Assembly (NCBI RefSeq): GCF_035582795.1
Contig: NC_134373.1
Span: 17,692,001-17,756,000 of the forward strand
DNA length: 64,000 nt
Direction: 5' to 3'
Source: Mycteria americana
Taxonomy: Eukaryota; Chordata; Aves; Ciconiiformes; Ciconiidae
In this document: positions 47,585 through 60,500 of the stretch, in pieces
Layout of the letters: every line of letters starts with the position of its first letter
How positions within the stretch are numbered: position 1 is the first letter of the stretch
Translations under genes and position numbers: made by a program
Notes under the pieces: generated by a model
The model's input: only the letters and a program-made list of their open reading frames with translations
Databases searched by the model: none
Told to the model about the DNA's origin: nothing

Positions 47585-50500
47585 ACTTACTCAACCAGTG
47601 TAGGGTAAAGAGGAGCCTCTTCCAGGAGAAATACCTACCTCCTGCTCAACCTTCACCCTTGTACGTGACCTCCATGGCTGCACAATCCCCTCTTTATAAA
47701 CCTGGGGAGACCTGCAGACTGCTTTCATGCCCTCATGCCGTCATTCCTAATGATACCTGAAAATGGTGCCTTACTCAAAAGGTAAGATGGTAGGAGCAAG
47801 CAAAAAGCAGCAACCACAGACTTGGAGAGGTCTGCCATCTTTGTCCTTCATTCAGGCAGCGCTGCCAGGGGGAAGCAGTGTTTATGTACCTTTTTCCAAA
47901 CCACATGAAACCCATCAGCTTGAGGGATGCTTCCTTCCCTTGTTGTCCTTCCCTCCCTTGCTGTGTACGCCTGTTCTCCCAGGCATGAGACGAGGAAAGA
48001 AAAGGAGACTCATTACATTTACAACCCACTCAAAGTGAAGGACCTCATGTCTTTGAGGCTGCAGGGAGTGAACTTTGTCTCTCCCAGAGGCATTTTCATA
48101 GTGCACTGGCAGCTCCAAAGCTCTGAACAAAAAGTGACTTATCTCCAAGAAAGATAGGCCCTTTTCCTATGCATAACTGTCGAAACTGTGCTTAGCACAC
48201 TTCCCTTGCCACACATGAGAAAAAGCTGTTGAAAAGACACACTCCGTGTTGAAAATGAAATGAGTTTTATCACGTTTACCTCTCAAATCCTTTTTACATC
48301 CAGTTGTTACAGATAATACCTGACATTGTTTACATTAGAGAGACTTGATCGTTTTTTCTGTTTTCCTGAGATTGTTTCCTTTGTTCCTTTGTTCAGTTTC
48401 ATTGTTTCTTGTGGACAGCTGGTGCATGCTAGTTTCCTCTTGTCATTCTTACTCCCGTCTTTCTCACAGCAGTAGCAAAGGGAAAATATTTCTCTCTGCT
48501 GACACAGATAGCCTGCCTGTTTCTGGCTTCTAGCAGGATTTTTGTTTGTTTGTTTCAGACAGCGGAAGAGATGACAGGTGAGTAAACAAGACCGAGAAAG
48601 GCATGCTTGTTAAATTTTGTTTCCCATTTTGTTTCCCTGGACACAGCTGAAATGGATCATCATGCAATGCCAAAATCCTCAGCTTTTTCTCCCAGGGTTG
48701 TGCTCGAAGATCTTTTCTGATTCCTTGCTACCTTTTCTCTGCCTGCTACTCCGACATTTCCCTGTCTCTATCTTGTATGCTTAGCATAAGCCAAATAAAT
48801 ACAATATCCATGCATTTGTTATCAGACGCTTTGAATCACTTGACTCAGCTGCTGCCAAACTTGCTTATGGTCAGCTTCTTGAGTGTGGTGTTTTTCCATG
48901 ATTTCCAGCTGTCAGCACTATGAAAAATGATTCCTCATTTAACCTGAGTGAAAACCAGCTCTTATGTCTGGCTACCCTAGTGAGATGATGGATTGGCCCA
49001 ATTTATGCCATGAAAAAGTACCCTTAAAATGTGCTTCTGAGAGAACAAAAACTCAAGGACACACTTTGACATAGTACCAAAATTGGTTTGTAACTCCTTT
49101 TATAGGACTAACAAGAGGTCAGGCTGTTTTTTTCCAATCAGTTTTTCCAGCAGTCAGGTCCGGTTTGTTCTCAGTCCTGCCTGCAGGGTGAAAAATCCAA
49201 AGTCTCTTGTCTTCTGGAATATTCTTTGGAAATCTTGAGTATTTAGCAAGTTTTTACACCAGATCTATCTTCTCCAAACCAAAATAGGGCGCGCTATTCT
49301 GTTTCAGTTTTGAGGTTTTCTTCAGGACTTCTACCCTCCAGTTTTTGTGTGGCTATTAAATTTCAAACATTTTGTTCTGCCATACCTATTACACGAATAC
49401 CCACATGAGTCCCATGAATATCCATATAATATGGATTTCAGCGGCAGGCGTCTGTGGGCCTCTCACAGGTGTTACAAGGAGTTTCATAAAACTATGTGAT
49501 ATTTGTTCTCTTCTTGGCAGCTTGAGGGTTCATGGTTGTGTTTTGGCACAAGGCATGCGAAAATTGTTGTTTTGATTTGCCAAGCCCGTTTAGTTCAGCA
49601 CAAACCACTACAAGGCGCTTCTGGATACCCCATTTGAAACTCGTGGTTTGAAGATGGCAATCAGATTGAGATTCTAATCTGCTAACAATTGGAGGGGGAG
49701 GGGAATGAACAAAAAAAAACCAAAACATCCCAGACCTTGACACATCCGTTCAAATTCCCTGTGACTACCCTAAGTTTCTTCCAGTCCAAAATATTTTAGA
49801 GTTTACTTCCAGATCTTGGTTTCATTGCAGATGTGTCTGTTCTAGTTTGCAATTAGCAAATCTAGTTTATATTAAAATGTATCTAAATGTTACATATCTT
49901 TAAAAAAATCGAGCAAGCAGATGCTTAGAGGAGAGTTATGCGTGTAGTTTCTTGGGTGGAATTGTGTTTCCAGAGTGACCTGCAAGCCTAAACACCAGTG
50001 TCTCTTTCTCAGCTGTTCTGTGGAAGGAAACCTAGCAGCTGCTGTCATGTACTGTAGGCTACTTGTGGCATGCTCTGGGCTTCTGGCAATATAATTAATA
50101 TGCCAAACCAATACTGTGATTTAAATGTGTCTATTAATTTCCCTGCACTGAATAAAAAACTTCAGTGGAGTTCAAAAAATTATTAGAGAGATCTTCCTTA
50201 TGCTCATTTAGACCAAAATGAAGACTATAGAAACAACTTACGATTAAATTGAAAAGCAGGTAAATTATGTTAATCTCAGGCAGGAGTAAAATACTCCTTA
50301 AGAATTCACACAAAGTACTTGCTTTCCTTCTCTGGTTGTTATGGTCACAATACTCTTAAGTATTTTGGATTAAAAATCCCCTATCTGTTTTGATTTAGCA
50401 TCTGACTTATATACCCGTGTTCATCCTGTTTAAGTACTTTGACTCAGCAGAATAATTATGTTAAGCAAATATATTCAGTAACTAGTAAACGAGAAAATAT

Positions 50501-50808
50501 TTTAGTTGTAGAATGTGAAAATGTAGATTGTATATTTGCATGTTTTGAAACCTCAAAATACAACTTTACTTGTCTGTAAAGACTCAATAGTAAAACTTTT
50601 TCTAGCTGTTTTAATTTGAGAATCTTTTTTCCTTTGGTTAGCCAGTGTCACGTGATGTTCATGGAAGAAACCCTTCACACTTCAGATGGTGACAAAAAAG
50701 AACAGGCAGCTTAATGCTACCAAACTAGGGGTGTGTCAAATCTCTCTCAAGAATGATAAACTCAATGGACTTGTCTATTTTTAACCTCCTGTTCTTTCCT
50801 TTTGGCAG

Positions 50809-50939
50809 ACTAATCAGTGTTAGCTGAGCTGTTTCACTGAATGAATCCAAGCAACTCTGTTGCTTTCTGAAATGAACAGTGGACCTTGCAAGAGCGTTTC
50901 AAGCCTGCTTTAATGTATGAAGTCGCATTTTGAAACACC
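50809..50939 (+). other. CCDC141: CCDC141 5' UTR part of the start-codon exon
   Basis: A strong acceptor (cctgttctttccttttggcag) ends at 50808, so the start-codon exon is probably exon 2, with a noncoding first exon upstream. An in-frame TGA at 50931-50933, just two codons before the ATG, supports the ATG as the true start. Confidence 0.55.
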
Positions 50940-51041
50940 ATGTCAAATGAAGCCACTTCAGAGCAGAAGCTTTCTACAACAACAGTCAGTTCAGTTGCTG
51001 TTCAGGCTGGGGATGCCAGTATTGTTATAGCTGTACTTAAG
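50940..51041 (+). CDS. CCDC141: CCDC141 coding exon 1 (start codon)
   Basis: 34 codons, from [10 protein letters not shown] to I-V-I-A-V-L-K, ending in phase 0 at donor gtaagg. The first ten residues look disordered and species-variable. From about residue 11 on, the sequence is strongly family-like. The following intron (51042-52687, about 1.65 kb) contains a T-run near 51228 and a (CCCA)n tract at 52333-52354 but no gene. Confidence 0.93.
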
Positions 51042-52810
51042 GTAAGGCAGCAACTGCTAGCGTGTCTGTTCTTGGCTTTCTGCTATTCAGTGATTACTTC
51101 TTTTAAATGTTCTGTGCAAATGAATAGTTAACATAAAACGATAAGGCAAGGTAATTTAATCAGTTAATATCTAGTAGAGCTTCCTTGGAAGTTAACACTT
51201 ATTTCTGTTCACAATTTCTCTTTGTGGTGTTTTTTTTTTTTTTTAATAGAATAAATAATTTGGCCAAAACATGTAGGCTCTTAGAGGCAAGGAATTCCTC
51301 TTATTCTGTTTAAAAAGTAAGAGGTAAATGCAGAGTGCCATGAAAATGTGTTAATGAGCATGATGTTACCTTTAATCATAGTTGAGACTCCTCAAGAGTT
51401 AATTTAAACTATACTCAGCAATCATTTTACATAATTAGTAATCTACCAACTTCATAAATGCAGATTGTGTGTCTTTTTTGAAGCATTTGCTGGGGAAAAA
51501 AAAAGCCTAAATCTGATAATGAGTAGTTATTTTTGAAAGCAGGGAATTCATATTCCCATGTGTTTTAGTAGAAGCCCTTGTCTATATACAATTGTGCTTA
51601 TAAGTACCTAAAGGCCTGTTCTGTGAGTTGGAATCTGCACCTACAGCTTGCACAAAATTTGGCATGGGGAGTAAAGCTGAATGTCTAGGTACTGAATCGC
51701 AGTTGGAATTTATTGGCAGTTTGATTCTTCATTCTCCAAGCAGCTTGGAAAACACGCTAGCCTAAGCCACTAGAGTTTGTCTGTAATGCAGAATAAAGGA
51801 TAATGAGTTGGGCTGTCACCGAATTAGGGTGATTATTCAGGACGGGGTTATCTCAGTTGTGCCGGTGGGAAGGTTCTCTCCTTCTCTCCAATCAGTTCTC
51901 ACCTTTCCTGGGAGACTCTGCTGCAGCAGGGGAGTGATTTTGTTGCAAGGAGGCTTAAGCTTAAGGTGAATACCTTTATCTTTCCCTTGTGTGCTGTGGG
52001 AACCATGCTAGCCTCCAGTGACATCATTGCTTCGCTCCTTATCACTATCCTCTCTGAGTTACGCTTCTCAGACTGTAGCAGTTCTGCAACACAGTGAGGA
52101 GAGAATTGGCTATGCTTTGAGTTGCTCTCAAGCTTCCTTTCTTTGTGTATCCTTCAGGATACAATGGGAGATTGCTGTTTGGGTTCCTATTCCAAAGGCT
52201 ATTAAGTGTCCCTGCTGCTAGTTGTGCAATTTCTCTCTATATATATTCAGTATACAGGTATGTTGCATCTGCGTGGTAGAAATAAGATTTAGGGTTATGG
52301 TTTTTGCATCTGCTGTAATGCATTTGTACCTTCCACCCACCCCACCCACCCACCGAGTTTCCTTAACTATCTATGCAATCTTCAGCTGAAAGGGGAGATG
52401 AGTCGCAGAAACATTTTTGGCTCATTGTGGTAATCTTACTCTTCACAGGCAAAACCAAAATCACAGTAGCTATTGGATAAGACTGGAGTCTGGGATTTTG
52501 ATACCTGTTTCAAATGAAGTGAAGTTTATATTGTATCCTCTGTGTCTTCATTCTGCAATTGAATGCAGGTTTATGCATCCCTGTGCTCCTATGACCATGG
52601 AAAATGTGTGACCTGAGAGTCTGTGTGTGTAAATAAATGAAGGAAAGCTTGTGTTTTCTGAAGGATGTAATGGTTTACTTATTACAGTGTGGAAAATGGG
52701 TGAAGCTTCAGCTGGCTGAATCAACACCAAATTTATTAGAAATTGGCAGCAATCAAGATGAGACTAAAAAACTACTGCAAGATCATGAATTCCTCCTAGC
52801 TAAACTTAAG
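50940..52810 (+). CDS. CCDC141: CCDC141 (CAMDI), first two coding exons
   Basis: Partial gene that continues beyond the window. Coding exons 50940-51041 and 52688-52810 join in phase 0 to give 75 N-terminal residues, about 5% of a protein of roughly 1450-1530 residues. The stretch [13 protein letters not shown] followed by [12 protein letters not shown] identifies mammalian CCDC141. An A at -3 gives a fair Kozak context. In the family, CCDC141/CAMDI is a coiled-coil protein with spectrin-like repeats and a C-terminal immunoglobulin domain. It binds DISC1 and myosin II and acts in centrosome positioning and radial neuronal migration. It is also abundant in striated muscle and linked to GnRH-neuron migration. 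It lies downstream of SESTD1 on the same strand, as in mammals, with TTN expected beyond. Confidence 0.94.
52333..52354 (+). repeat. (CCCA)n short tandem repeat
   Basis: Imperfect CCCA/CCCCA units, 22 bp, in CCDC141 intron 1. Confidence 0.8.
52688..52810 (+). CDS. CCDC141: CCDC141 coding exon 2: start of first spectrin-like repeat
   Basis: 123 nt, 41 codons, phase 0-0, from [10 protein letters not shown] to H-E-F-L-L-A-K-L-K. Acceptor tttacttattacag, donor gtaaga. By exon position it carries W4, G20, E25-T26-K27, L29-L30 and H33, aligning without gaps with the SESTD1 exon at 24991-25113. Confidence 0.95.
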
Positions 52811-53789
52811 GTAAGATGTGATAAGACCACTCAAAAATACATCTAGTGATTATAGTTCAGGTACAACAGTTGACATACCTGCCTGGGCCTCCTGTTGCAA
52901 TGTGGTTGTTAGGTTACACTCCACACAGAAAAAAGTATGTTCAGCCTTTGTCAGTGTAGCAGATCGAAGTTAGCCCTCTGCACTGGAAAAATATGCTCAG
53001 TGTTAATCACTATTTTCTGACAACAGCAGTAAAGTTGCACTGTTTTTTCCACTTTATACGTTACCGTCAAGTCAAGTGAAAAATTCCTATAGCCCTCAGT
53101 AACTGCTAAATATAACGGAATGTCAATTTTTTTTTCTCCAATGTTATAAAAAGTTTGATTAGATTATAACAGCTGTAAACACAAGCAAGCTCTTTGTAAG
53201 TGTGAAATAGATATTCCAGGCACGTTTTTACAGATTATTCATTAATGTAAGTTATGGTAAGAAAGATATTGTAACATTAAATATTGCTTGTCTTGAGCTA
53301 GGAAGATTTTAGCTAAGTAATAAACTTAAAAATCAGATTTTAGCATTCTTGAGAGCAGATTATAACAACAGTGGCATTTGGACACAGAGTGACATACTTG
53401 TATGAAAAAGCTGAATTATTTTAAATGTGGATGTTTGACACTGAGAAGAGTCTAAAGGCACCGAAGAAGAAAATTTGTTTCATGTTTTGATAGGGCAGAT
53501 TGACTCTATATCTGTAGACAACTAAATTCCTCTAAAATCTTGGAGCAGTGCACAGCAATTTAACTTGATAGATTCCATCTATTTTCTTTTTTTTGACATT
53601 ACATAAAATTCAGATCTGAAAGAGCAAACATGATCTGGATAGGATCAAGTACACTTGATTTAATAATAGTGACTATGTGCTTCTCCAGTCATTATAAATC
53701 TCAAACATGAGGTAATTTAATACAGTATATAAAGAATGTAATCTAATATGGTGCATAGTGTGGATTTTGAATAGTATGAAGAATAGCAT

Positions 53790-53886
53790 TAAAAAAAACC
53801 CCCAAACCAACCAAACAAAAAAACAAAAAACCCCCACAAAACAAAAAACCAAACCAACCCCATACCAAAATACCACCCAAAAACCA
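53790..53886 (+). repeat. A/C-rich low-complexity tract
   Basis: About 97 bp, nearly all A and C, with repeated CCAAAC/AACAAAA words and two C5 runs. The opposite strand is G/T-rich with G-runs. Same type as the tracts at 1452 and 20712. Confidence 0.85.
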
Positions 53887-54548
53887 GAGAGGGTGGTTCT
53901 GCTATTGACTTACACAATGCCTCATCTTTATTGCCATCAGTGCTACACTCAGGCATTCTTGGAACAAACTGCTGTATCCTGTTTGAACAATTCAGAATTA
54001 GCTGAGTTCTTACACACTGACAACAGGAAGAAGCTTGAGTTTTGTCTCCTAATTGTCAAAAATAAATTTTAAAGAGTGGAAAAAGAAAACATAATTCCAA
54101 TCTTTAAAAGAAAAACAAACGTTCAAATAACATTTTACCATCAAGTCAAACCTTAGTGTTGTATATTTATATTAAATGTTGTTTGCTAAGGGGAAGAAAA
54201 TAATATAAATATTGTTCTAAGAGAGACCTTGTAGGTGTTACTGAAAACTTGTAAGGACATGAACAAGGATGGTAAAACAATGAAGTCCCCTCCGTAGACT
54301 CCAACTTAAAATCATTGTATGAAAGAAAACAGAAAGAAAGAAAAAAAAAGCTGTGATAGATGAACTCTCTAGATGCATCCCCAAGCTTCTATTCCATTTT
54401 TGTTTTAAAATCTTTAAACTAAAATTAAGTTTTGATATGTTTCTTTTCATTAAAAAATTACTTAAATACTGAAAAAATTAAATAATCCAAAAGCATTTCA
54501 TGCTCTCTGATGCTCATTCAAATGTTTGACTTTCTATTCCTATTAGTC

Positions 54549-54590
54549 TAGATGCATGGAACCTTAAGTTAGATGCATGGAACCTTAAGT
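54549..54590 (+). repeat. 21-bp perfect tandem duplication
   Basis: The unit starting tagatgcatggaaccttaag occurs at 54549-54569 and again at 54570-54590 without change. Identity of the copies implies a recent duplication. Confidence 0.92.
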
Positions 54591-57500
54591 TTGTTTTTCA
54601 TTTAGCAGCATTTACCTTTTCTGCTCACAAGAAACAGTAAAATAATCACAAATATTTTAGTTAATATTGATGAAAATTCTAAAATTTTTCACTCCTATTT
54701 GTGAGGCCTTGTGACTGATTGCTTGAACCCAGATGACTGATCCTCATTTGGAGCCCCAAAGCTTAATAGATTATATCAGATCAGAAAATTTATTAGCATA
54801 AACTGTTAAAGAATGCTTATAATCCAAATATATCAGGAACAAATACTTGTTATTTCACGTTTTATACCTGCAGTCCTTGCAAAATTCAGCATTGATTAAT
54901 GAATGTTCTATAAAAGGATTAAGTTCAAAATGACTATTTTTTTCCTCAGTAATTTAAGAGCTGCAATAATACAGACGGCAATGTCATTATAATTTGTACT
55001 GACTGTGCATTTCTCAGAGATGACCCTTTCTATCTTATAGTAAGCTGTTAACACTTCTCAGTAATTATTCACTCTTAAGTTACTAAATCCACTCATGAAA
55101 AGTTTTTACAAGAATGATTCTCCGTCTTTGAAGTATTGATTATAGTAATTTTTTCCACTTAACATTTGTTCATGAATTATGCATTAGTTATGTGAAAATG
55201 GATAAAGAGGTAGTAATGTTTCAGTCTTCAACATTTATGGACATAAAGATTTAGTTACTTATGAGAGGATAAAAAAGAATTTAGAAATGTGAGCAGGAGA
55301 GGGGTTGAAAGGATGACACAATTGCAGTTGTTAGACGGTCCCTGTTTTGACGGCAGCCAGTATATGCAATTCTATTTCATCTTTGACCCTTAGTGAGCAA
55401 CATAATTTTGTAAATTTTAACAATAATTAATGATACAAATACATGAACATTCTCCCAGCTGCAGTCCAGTGCAGTTTTTAGTTCTTCCATATTGGCTACA
55501 AGTTATTATTTTCATTGACTATCTTGTTCCAAGTGACTCTATCAATGATAGTCTATGGCAGTTTATAATGTATGTATTTTTGCTCTTAATTAGATCTTGG
55601 CATTTGGAATGCATTTTAAGCAGTCTAAAAAAAGGTGAAGATGAAGCTAAGGCCTTGTGCTCAAGTAAAACTTATTCCAGTTATGTGGCAACATTGTGAC
55701 ATTTTATCTCAGGTTTACATATCTTTTTAAAACATTTATATGCAACTGTAGTAATGATAATACAGCATATAGCAAATCAGAAATATCTTGTTAGAACAGC
55801 ACATTTATGAAAATGAAGGTTTGCATAAAATAAATTATGAATATCCATCGAAAAAGATATTTTAATTCAAAATAGTGTATTTATTACGCTTAATATTTAT
55901 ATTGATGATGATCTGAATTTCTTCAATGATTAAACTTGTATGAATTTGAAAAGTTGCTAAATGCCATATTAGCTTCATTTTTTTATCAGTCTAACTTTTC
56001 AAAGTAAGAAGATTAGAAAGTTACATTATAGCAAGAGGAAAAAAAGTTTATTTTTTTCCTGCGGTGCTTCATTAAAAAGAAGGGAGGATGGAATCCTTAT
56101 GTTTTTTAATTTTAGAGCTAGAAATGGTATACAAGTAAAAAACAGTATAATTAAGAATTTCTCCACTTGGATCCCCAGGAAATGGATACAATTTTGTATA
56201 TTGTGGAATTTTTCAGTCACCTGAATTTAAAGTACAACAGTGAGGCAGCTTTGAATTGTTTTTCTATTTCTCTTTTATTGCTGTATTAAAGAAAATGCAA
56301 AATAAATCATGTCTCCTGACAGATGCCAATACTGGATACACATATACTTAACTCTGCTGATTAGTTCAATTCAAAGTTAAGAATTTGTGCAGGACAGGCA
56401 AAAATTTCTGAACCAGCAATGATTTGAATGTGAAACTAGCCCTGCTTAAGGGAAGAGTTAGATGATTTATTAATCACTGAACACATCTTTGGAATTGGTG
56501 CTGAAGAACCTATGGACTTTTAGAAGATAATTTATGGAATAGTTGACCATGCTGGCATAATCCCATGTTATTTTGCAAACTCATTCTGTGTTTTGATCAT
56601 CCTTTTGCTTTTTATCTTCATTATTCCCATCCCAATATATGTAAGTTATAACCAAAACATTCAGGCCAAATTCTTTCATCGACTTCATACGTTGAGGATT
56701 CATGCGTGTAACTAAGGACAAAATATGGCACAGTGACCAGTGATCAGTTTATAGTCCTTATGATGCTAGAGGAAAAGGAATGTAATCCAGCTCACTATTC
56801 CAGGGAATTGTTTTTTGATTTAGCAATGTTAACAGGAGTTAAAAAAACCTAAACAACCAGTTTGACACTCAGTAAGGCAAATAGTACTTTAAAGGGTAAT
56901 AGGAACAGACCTGTTGAATGAGAAAGCAGTAATTTTTAGAACATTTCTTTACTGCTTTTAATGTTCAGAATTATTGTGATAAAAACTGATATGTGCACTT
57001 TAGGGCATTAGGAAAAAACATACCGAAAATAGCTTCCCTTGATAGAATGTACTCTATTATACTCATTACTGATTTACATTTGTTCCATTGAATTTGGGAA
57101 CTGGGAACACCCTACTATTTTAATAAAAAGCAGAACACAACTTTTGAAAAGGTGCCCATTTCAAATGTTTATGGATTAGGAAACAGACATGTTATTGTTA
57201 ATAGAGTTGAAAGAATAAATGCTGAACAGCAAATGGTAAAATTGAGACCAAACAAAAAACATGTATGTGATGTTTACAACATCTAGTTAAAATTCCTTCC
57301 AGTGCTCTTGAAATTTCATTTATATGTATAATATTCATGTCCTTTATAGCAGAAATTATTCTATTTCTTTTTGTTAAATTGTCATACTGACTACTAGTAG
57401 CCCAGAAGATCAATGAAACTTGTTTAGCAACAGTATTTTAAGAGGTAAACTATAGTTCAGTTTCTTAATTTTGTTCAATGATGCCTAATTGATCAGGAAA

Positions 57501-60500
57501 ATTTGTATATGCTTGTCACTTGTTCTAGGCAAACTTACACATTTGTTTTCCTTTGGACATAAATTTGGTGTTTGTAAGTGTTAAAGAATTACATATTCAT
57601 TTATAATTGATGAATTCATTTGGCAGGTCTAGATGCTGCCAACACGTATATGTACTCATTGTTGCAGGTTCCATGAACTGAAATAAAATGTTTCTTTTGA
57701 ACTTGGTTAAGAATTAAACATAAATGTTTTCAGGTTTGCATCATAACCCTTTCTCTTTGTGATTTGACCCTTCAGTAGTCTCAACTAATATGTTCTGATT
57801 CTAAACTAATATATTCTCTCTCTGTTTTGTTAAATTAGACCGTATCAGCAGTAACGGTTTTGTTGAAAACATCAACTTCTGTGATTTCATGCAGGTCTCC
57901 TTCCCAACATTTGCTTCATCCTTGTTTAGATGATCTTCAGCAGGTTTATATGTTCTGGAAATTTAAATATATGTGTGTATATATATGTTTTGATATCCCA
58001 TTATTTACAATTTAAAAAAAAAAAATGTGAGAAGAATCAAACCAGAAAAACTTGAGACACAAAGCTTCCAGGAGGTAAAATGGTATTGATTGCAATGTGC
58101 ATACACACTTCTCTGCCTTTCTTCTGTTCTCCAGAATTCACTCATTTCCAACAGAAGCCCTATCTGGACATAACATGCTGTCTTAGTGTTTGAATCTCCC
58201 AATATTAATACTTTCCGGATCATTTAAGAAAAAAAAAAAAAACCCACTCTGTGTGTGTGTGTTGCTGTGCTTTTGGCTATGACAATGTTAAAATCTCCAC
58301 TAAGACAAACAGCAGCATTCTTGGTTTGCTTCCAAAGTTCTGTTTTTTATCATGAAAGAGACTGTGGCAGAACCGCTACAAAACAGAAATAAATCTAGCC
58401 TATAAACTTAAGTTTAAAACCAACACTGTTGTTAATTTGACTCATGAACCTGAAGATTGCTCCTAATTATTTTATTTACTTCAATTCACAGAGCATAAAT
58501 TGCAAAATAGTAATTTATATGCTAATATCAAAGAGAAACAAATTAGAAAATTACATTCTTCAAAAAGTGATAATATAATATGCTCATTTTTTGCATTTGA
58601 TACCTTTTAAATGTGTCTTTCAGTTATTTCAAGTAAAAATATTTTCATAATGCTTATTTTTCAGTAAATTTGTTAGGGTAGAAATGATTTGTTAATATCT
58701 TCTGAATTATTTACAATTAATTATTGAGGTGCTCAATGGTACAATTAGCAGCAAAGTTCAGCTGCATTTTCATCATAAAGCAGAGCTGATTTTTGCAAGT
58801 GATTTGAAAAAAAAAGAAAAAAGGGAAAAGGTAAGATTTAATAAATAATTTTTTCAATGCTAGTTCAGCTCCCTCACCAGTTTCAATATTTGCATAAACA
58901 AAATTCCCACCGAAATAGTATTTGTCTCAAAATAGTTTTATGACTACTTTCTGGTCTTCAAGTTAATAACTATTTGTGTTGTATAATTTCAGCACTACCT
59001 ATAAACAAAGATTAATTTTAGCAGCATCTCAGTGAGGAGGATAGTTTACACCTCTGAAAATTCCAAGTTACAATATTCACTGTAAGAATCTGAAGCTGAA
59101 CCTTTATACTGTGTAAAATATGAGCTAAGGTGTGAAATTTGGCCCAAAATACTAATTAAAAGAAATACAGGGAAGGAAGAAGGAAAGAAACCAGTGAGCA
59201 GGATCAGGGTTTAAAGATAAACTAGGTATAATTCCATAATTATGAGAGAAATGTGTGATCCAGTCAGCTACGCATGCAAATCTGTTCAAACGCTTTGACG
59301 AGCCCTACCTGTTTTTCAGGAAATAACAATGACAGACAGAAATAGATGGAAAAAGAAACAAAAGGCAGAGAGTTTTTCAAAGTTCTCTCCTTCCAGAGCA
59401 ATCCAATATCCGGTTCAGATGAGAATATTGCTTATTGGGAGCAAGCTGATTGTGAACCTCATCATGAAATGGTGAACCTGAAATGAACCTGATCATGAAA
59501 GGAAGAGTGTCAGGAGGAAGCAGATGAACTTCAGTAGTATAATAACAGAAATATTATAAAGTTCAACAATGCAAATATAAGGTTGTGCAGTTAAAGTGAA
59601 TAGCAAGAATTTCTGTTGCGGCCTTAAGTTTAATACTTGATTGTGGAACAGCTATTAACCACCATGGCTGTGGAAACAGTCTAGGATCCGATACTTGCAA
59701 CTATTCTGAAGAGAATTGGGAAGTATGAGTGGAAATTTAGTATTCTGGTCATCTATACTGAAAAAAGTTGATATCAGACTGAAGGTAGGTGCCTAGTAGG
59801 GATAGCAAAAGGAAGAGTGTCATCTTAGAGTGAACTAAGAAAATGTTTTGTCTGGATTAGTAGAAAGACTGAGATTCTCATAAATATATTGCATGGGTAA
59901 ACACCACAGGAGAGCAACTGCTTAAGTTGAAGGCCACTGCTGGCATAGGAATATATGTAGCACATGGAGATCATTGAAAGAGGTAGGCTGGAAAAAGTTT
60001 CTAACTGTCAAAGCAATGTCCCAAAACAGATTTTCAATGGGAATAAAAGGGGCAAAAATCCTAGGTGATTGTGACTGGCAATAAGAAACATTTGTGAAAA
60101 GGACTATCTGAAATTATTGTTTCTAAGACCCAGGGGCCTGAACTTGACAACCCAGGTGTTGTGTAATCTTAACAGAGGATGAAAATCCATGGATTTTTGT
60201 TTTATTGAAGCTCTTCACTTCTGAGATCTTGATTGTGCTATAGCTAATAATTTAAATCTCTGTTGTTTGTGTTGACATAAACTACTGAAGATTGTGAATT
60301 TTAGTTATAAATTAGATTGATTCAGGAGGTCCTGCCTGTTTAAGAAGAAATATTGGATAATATTTCAGAGGGAAAAGCATATTTTATGATGACTGGATTC
60401 AGGAAGCAAAAGGTAAAAACTTCACTAACATGCAGTTTTTGGTTTTTTGAGATGCAAATCAGTAAAGAAGTTCAGGAAGAGTGAAATCAATTCTACCTAT

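Larger units (their letters stand above)
32216..50808. other. SESTD1-CCDC141 intergenic region
   Basis: About 18.6 kb with no exon of a known protein seen on either strand. The open frames are short and do not match any family I know. Content: AT-rich unique DNA, a possible distal poly(A) signal, a (GT)8 run (39312-39327), a TATA-like box (39448-39456), a 17-bp tandem duplication, a G16 run, a somewhat GC-richer stretch at 42.0-43.2 kb, and a GC-rich patch with a hairpin at 46.65-47.6 kb. The upstream noncoding exon(s) and promoter of CCDC141 probably lie in its right part. Confidence 0.7.

Noticed and set aside
57838..57895. Candidate third CCDC141 exon (ttaaattag acceptor, cag|gtctcc donor)
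   Set aside because: The translation does not resemble the expected CCDC141 segment and the donor is poor.
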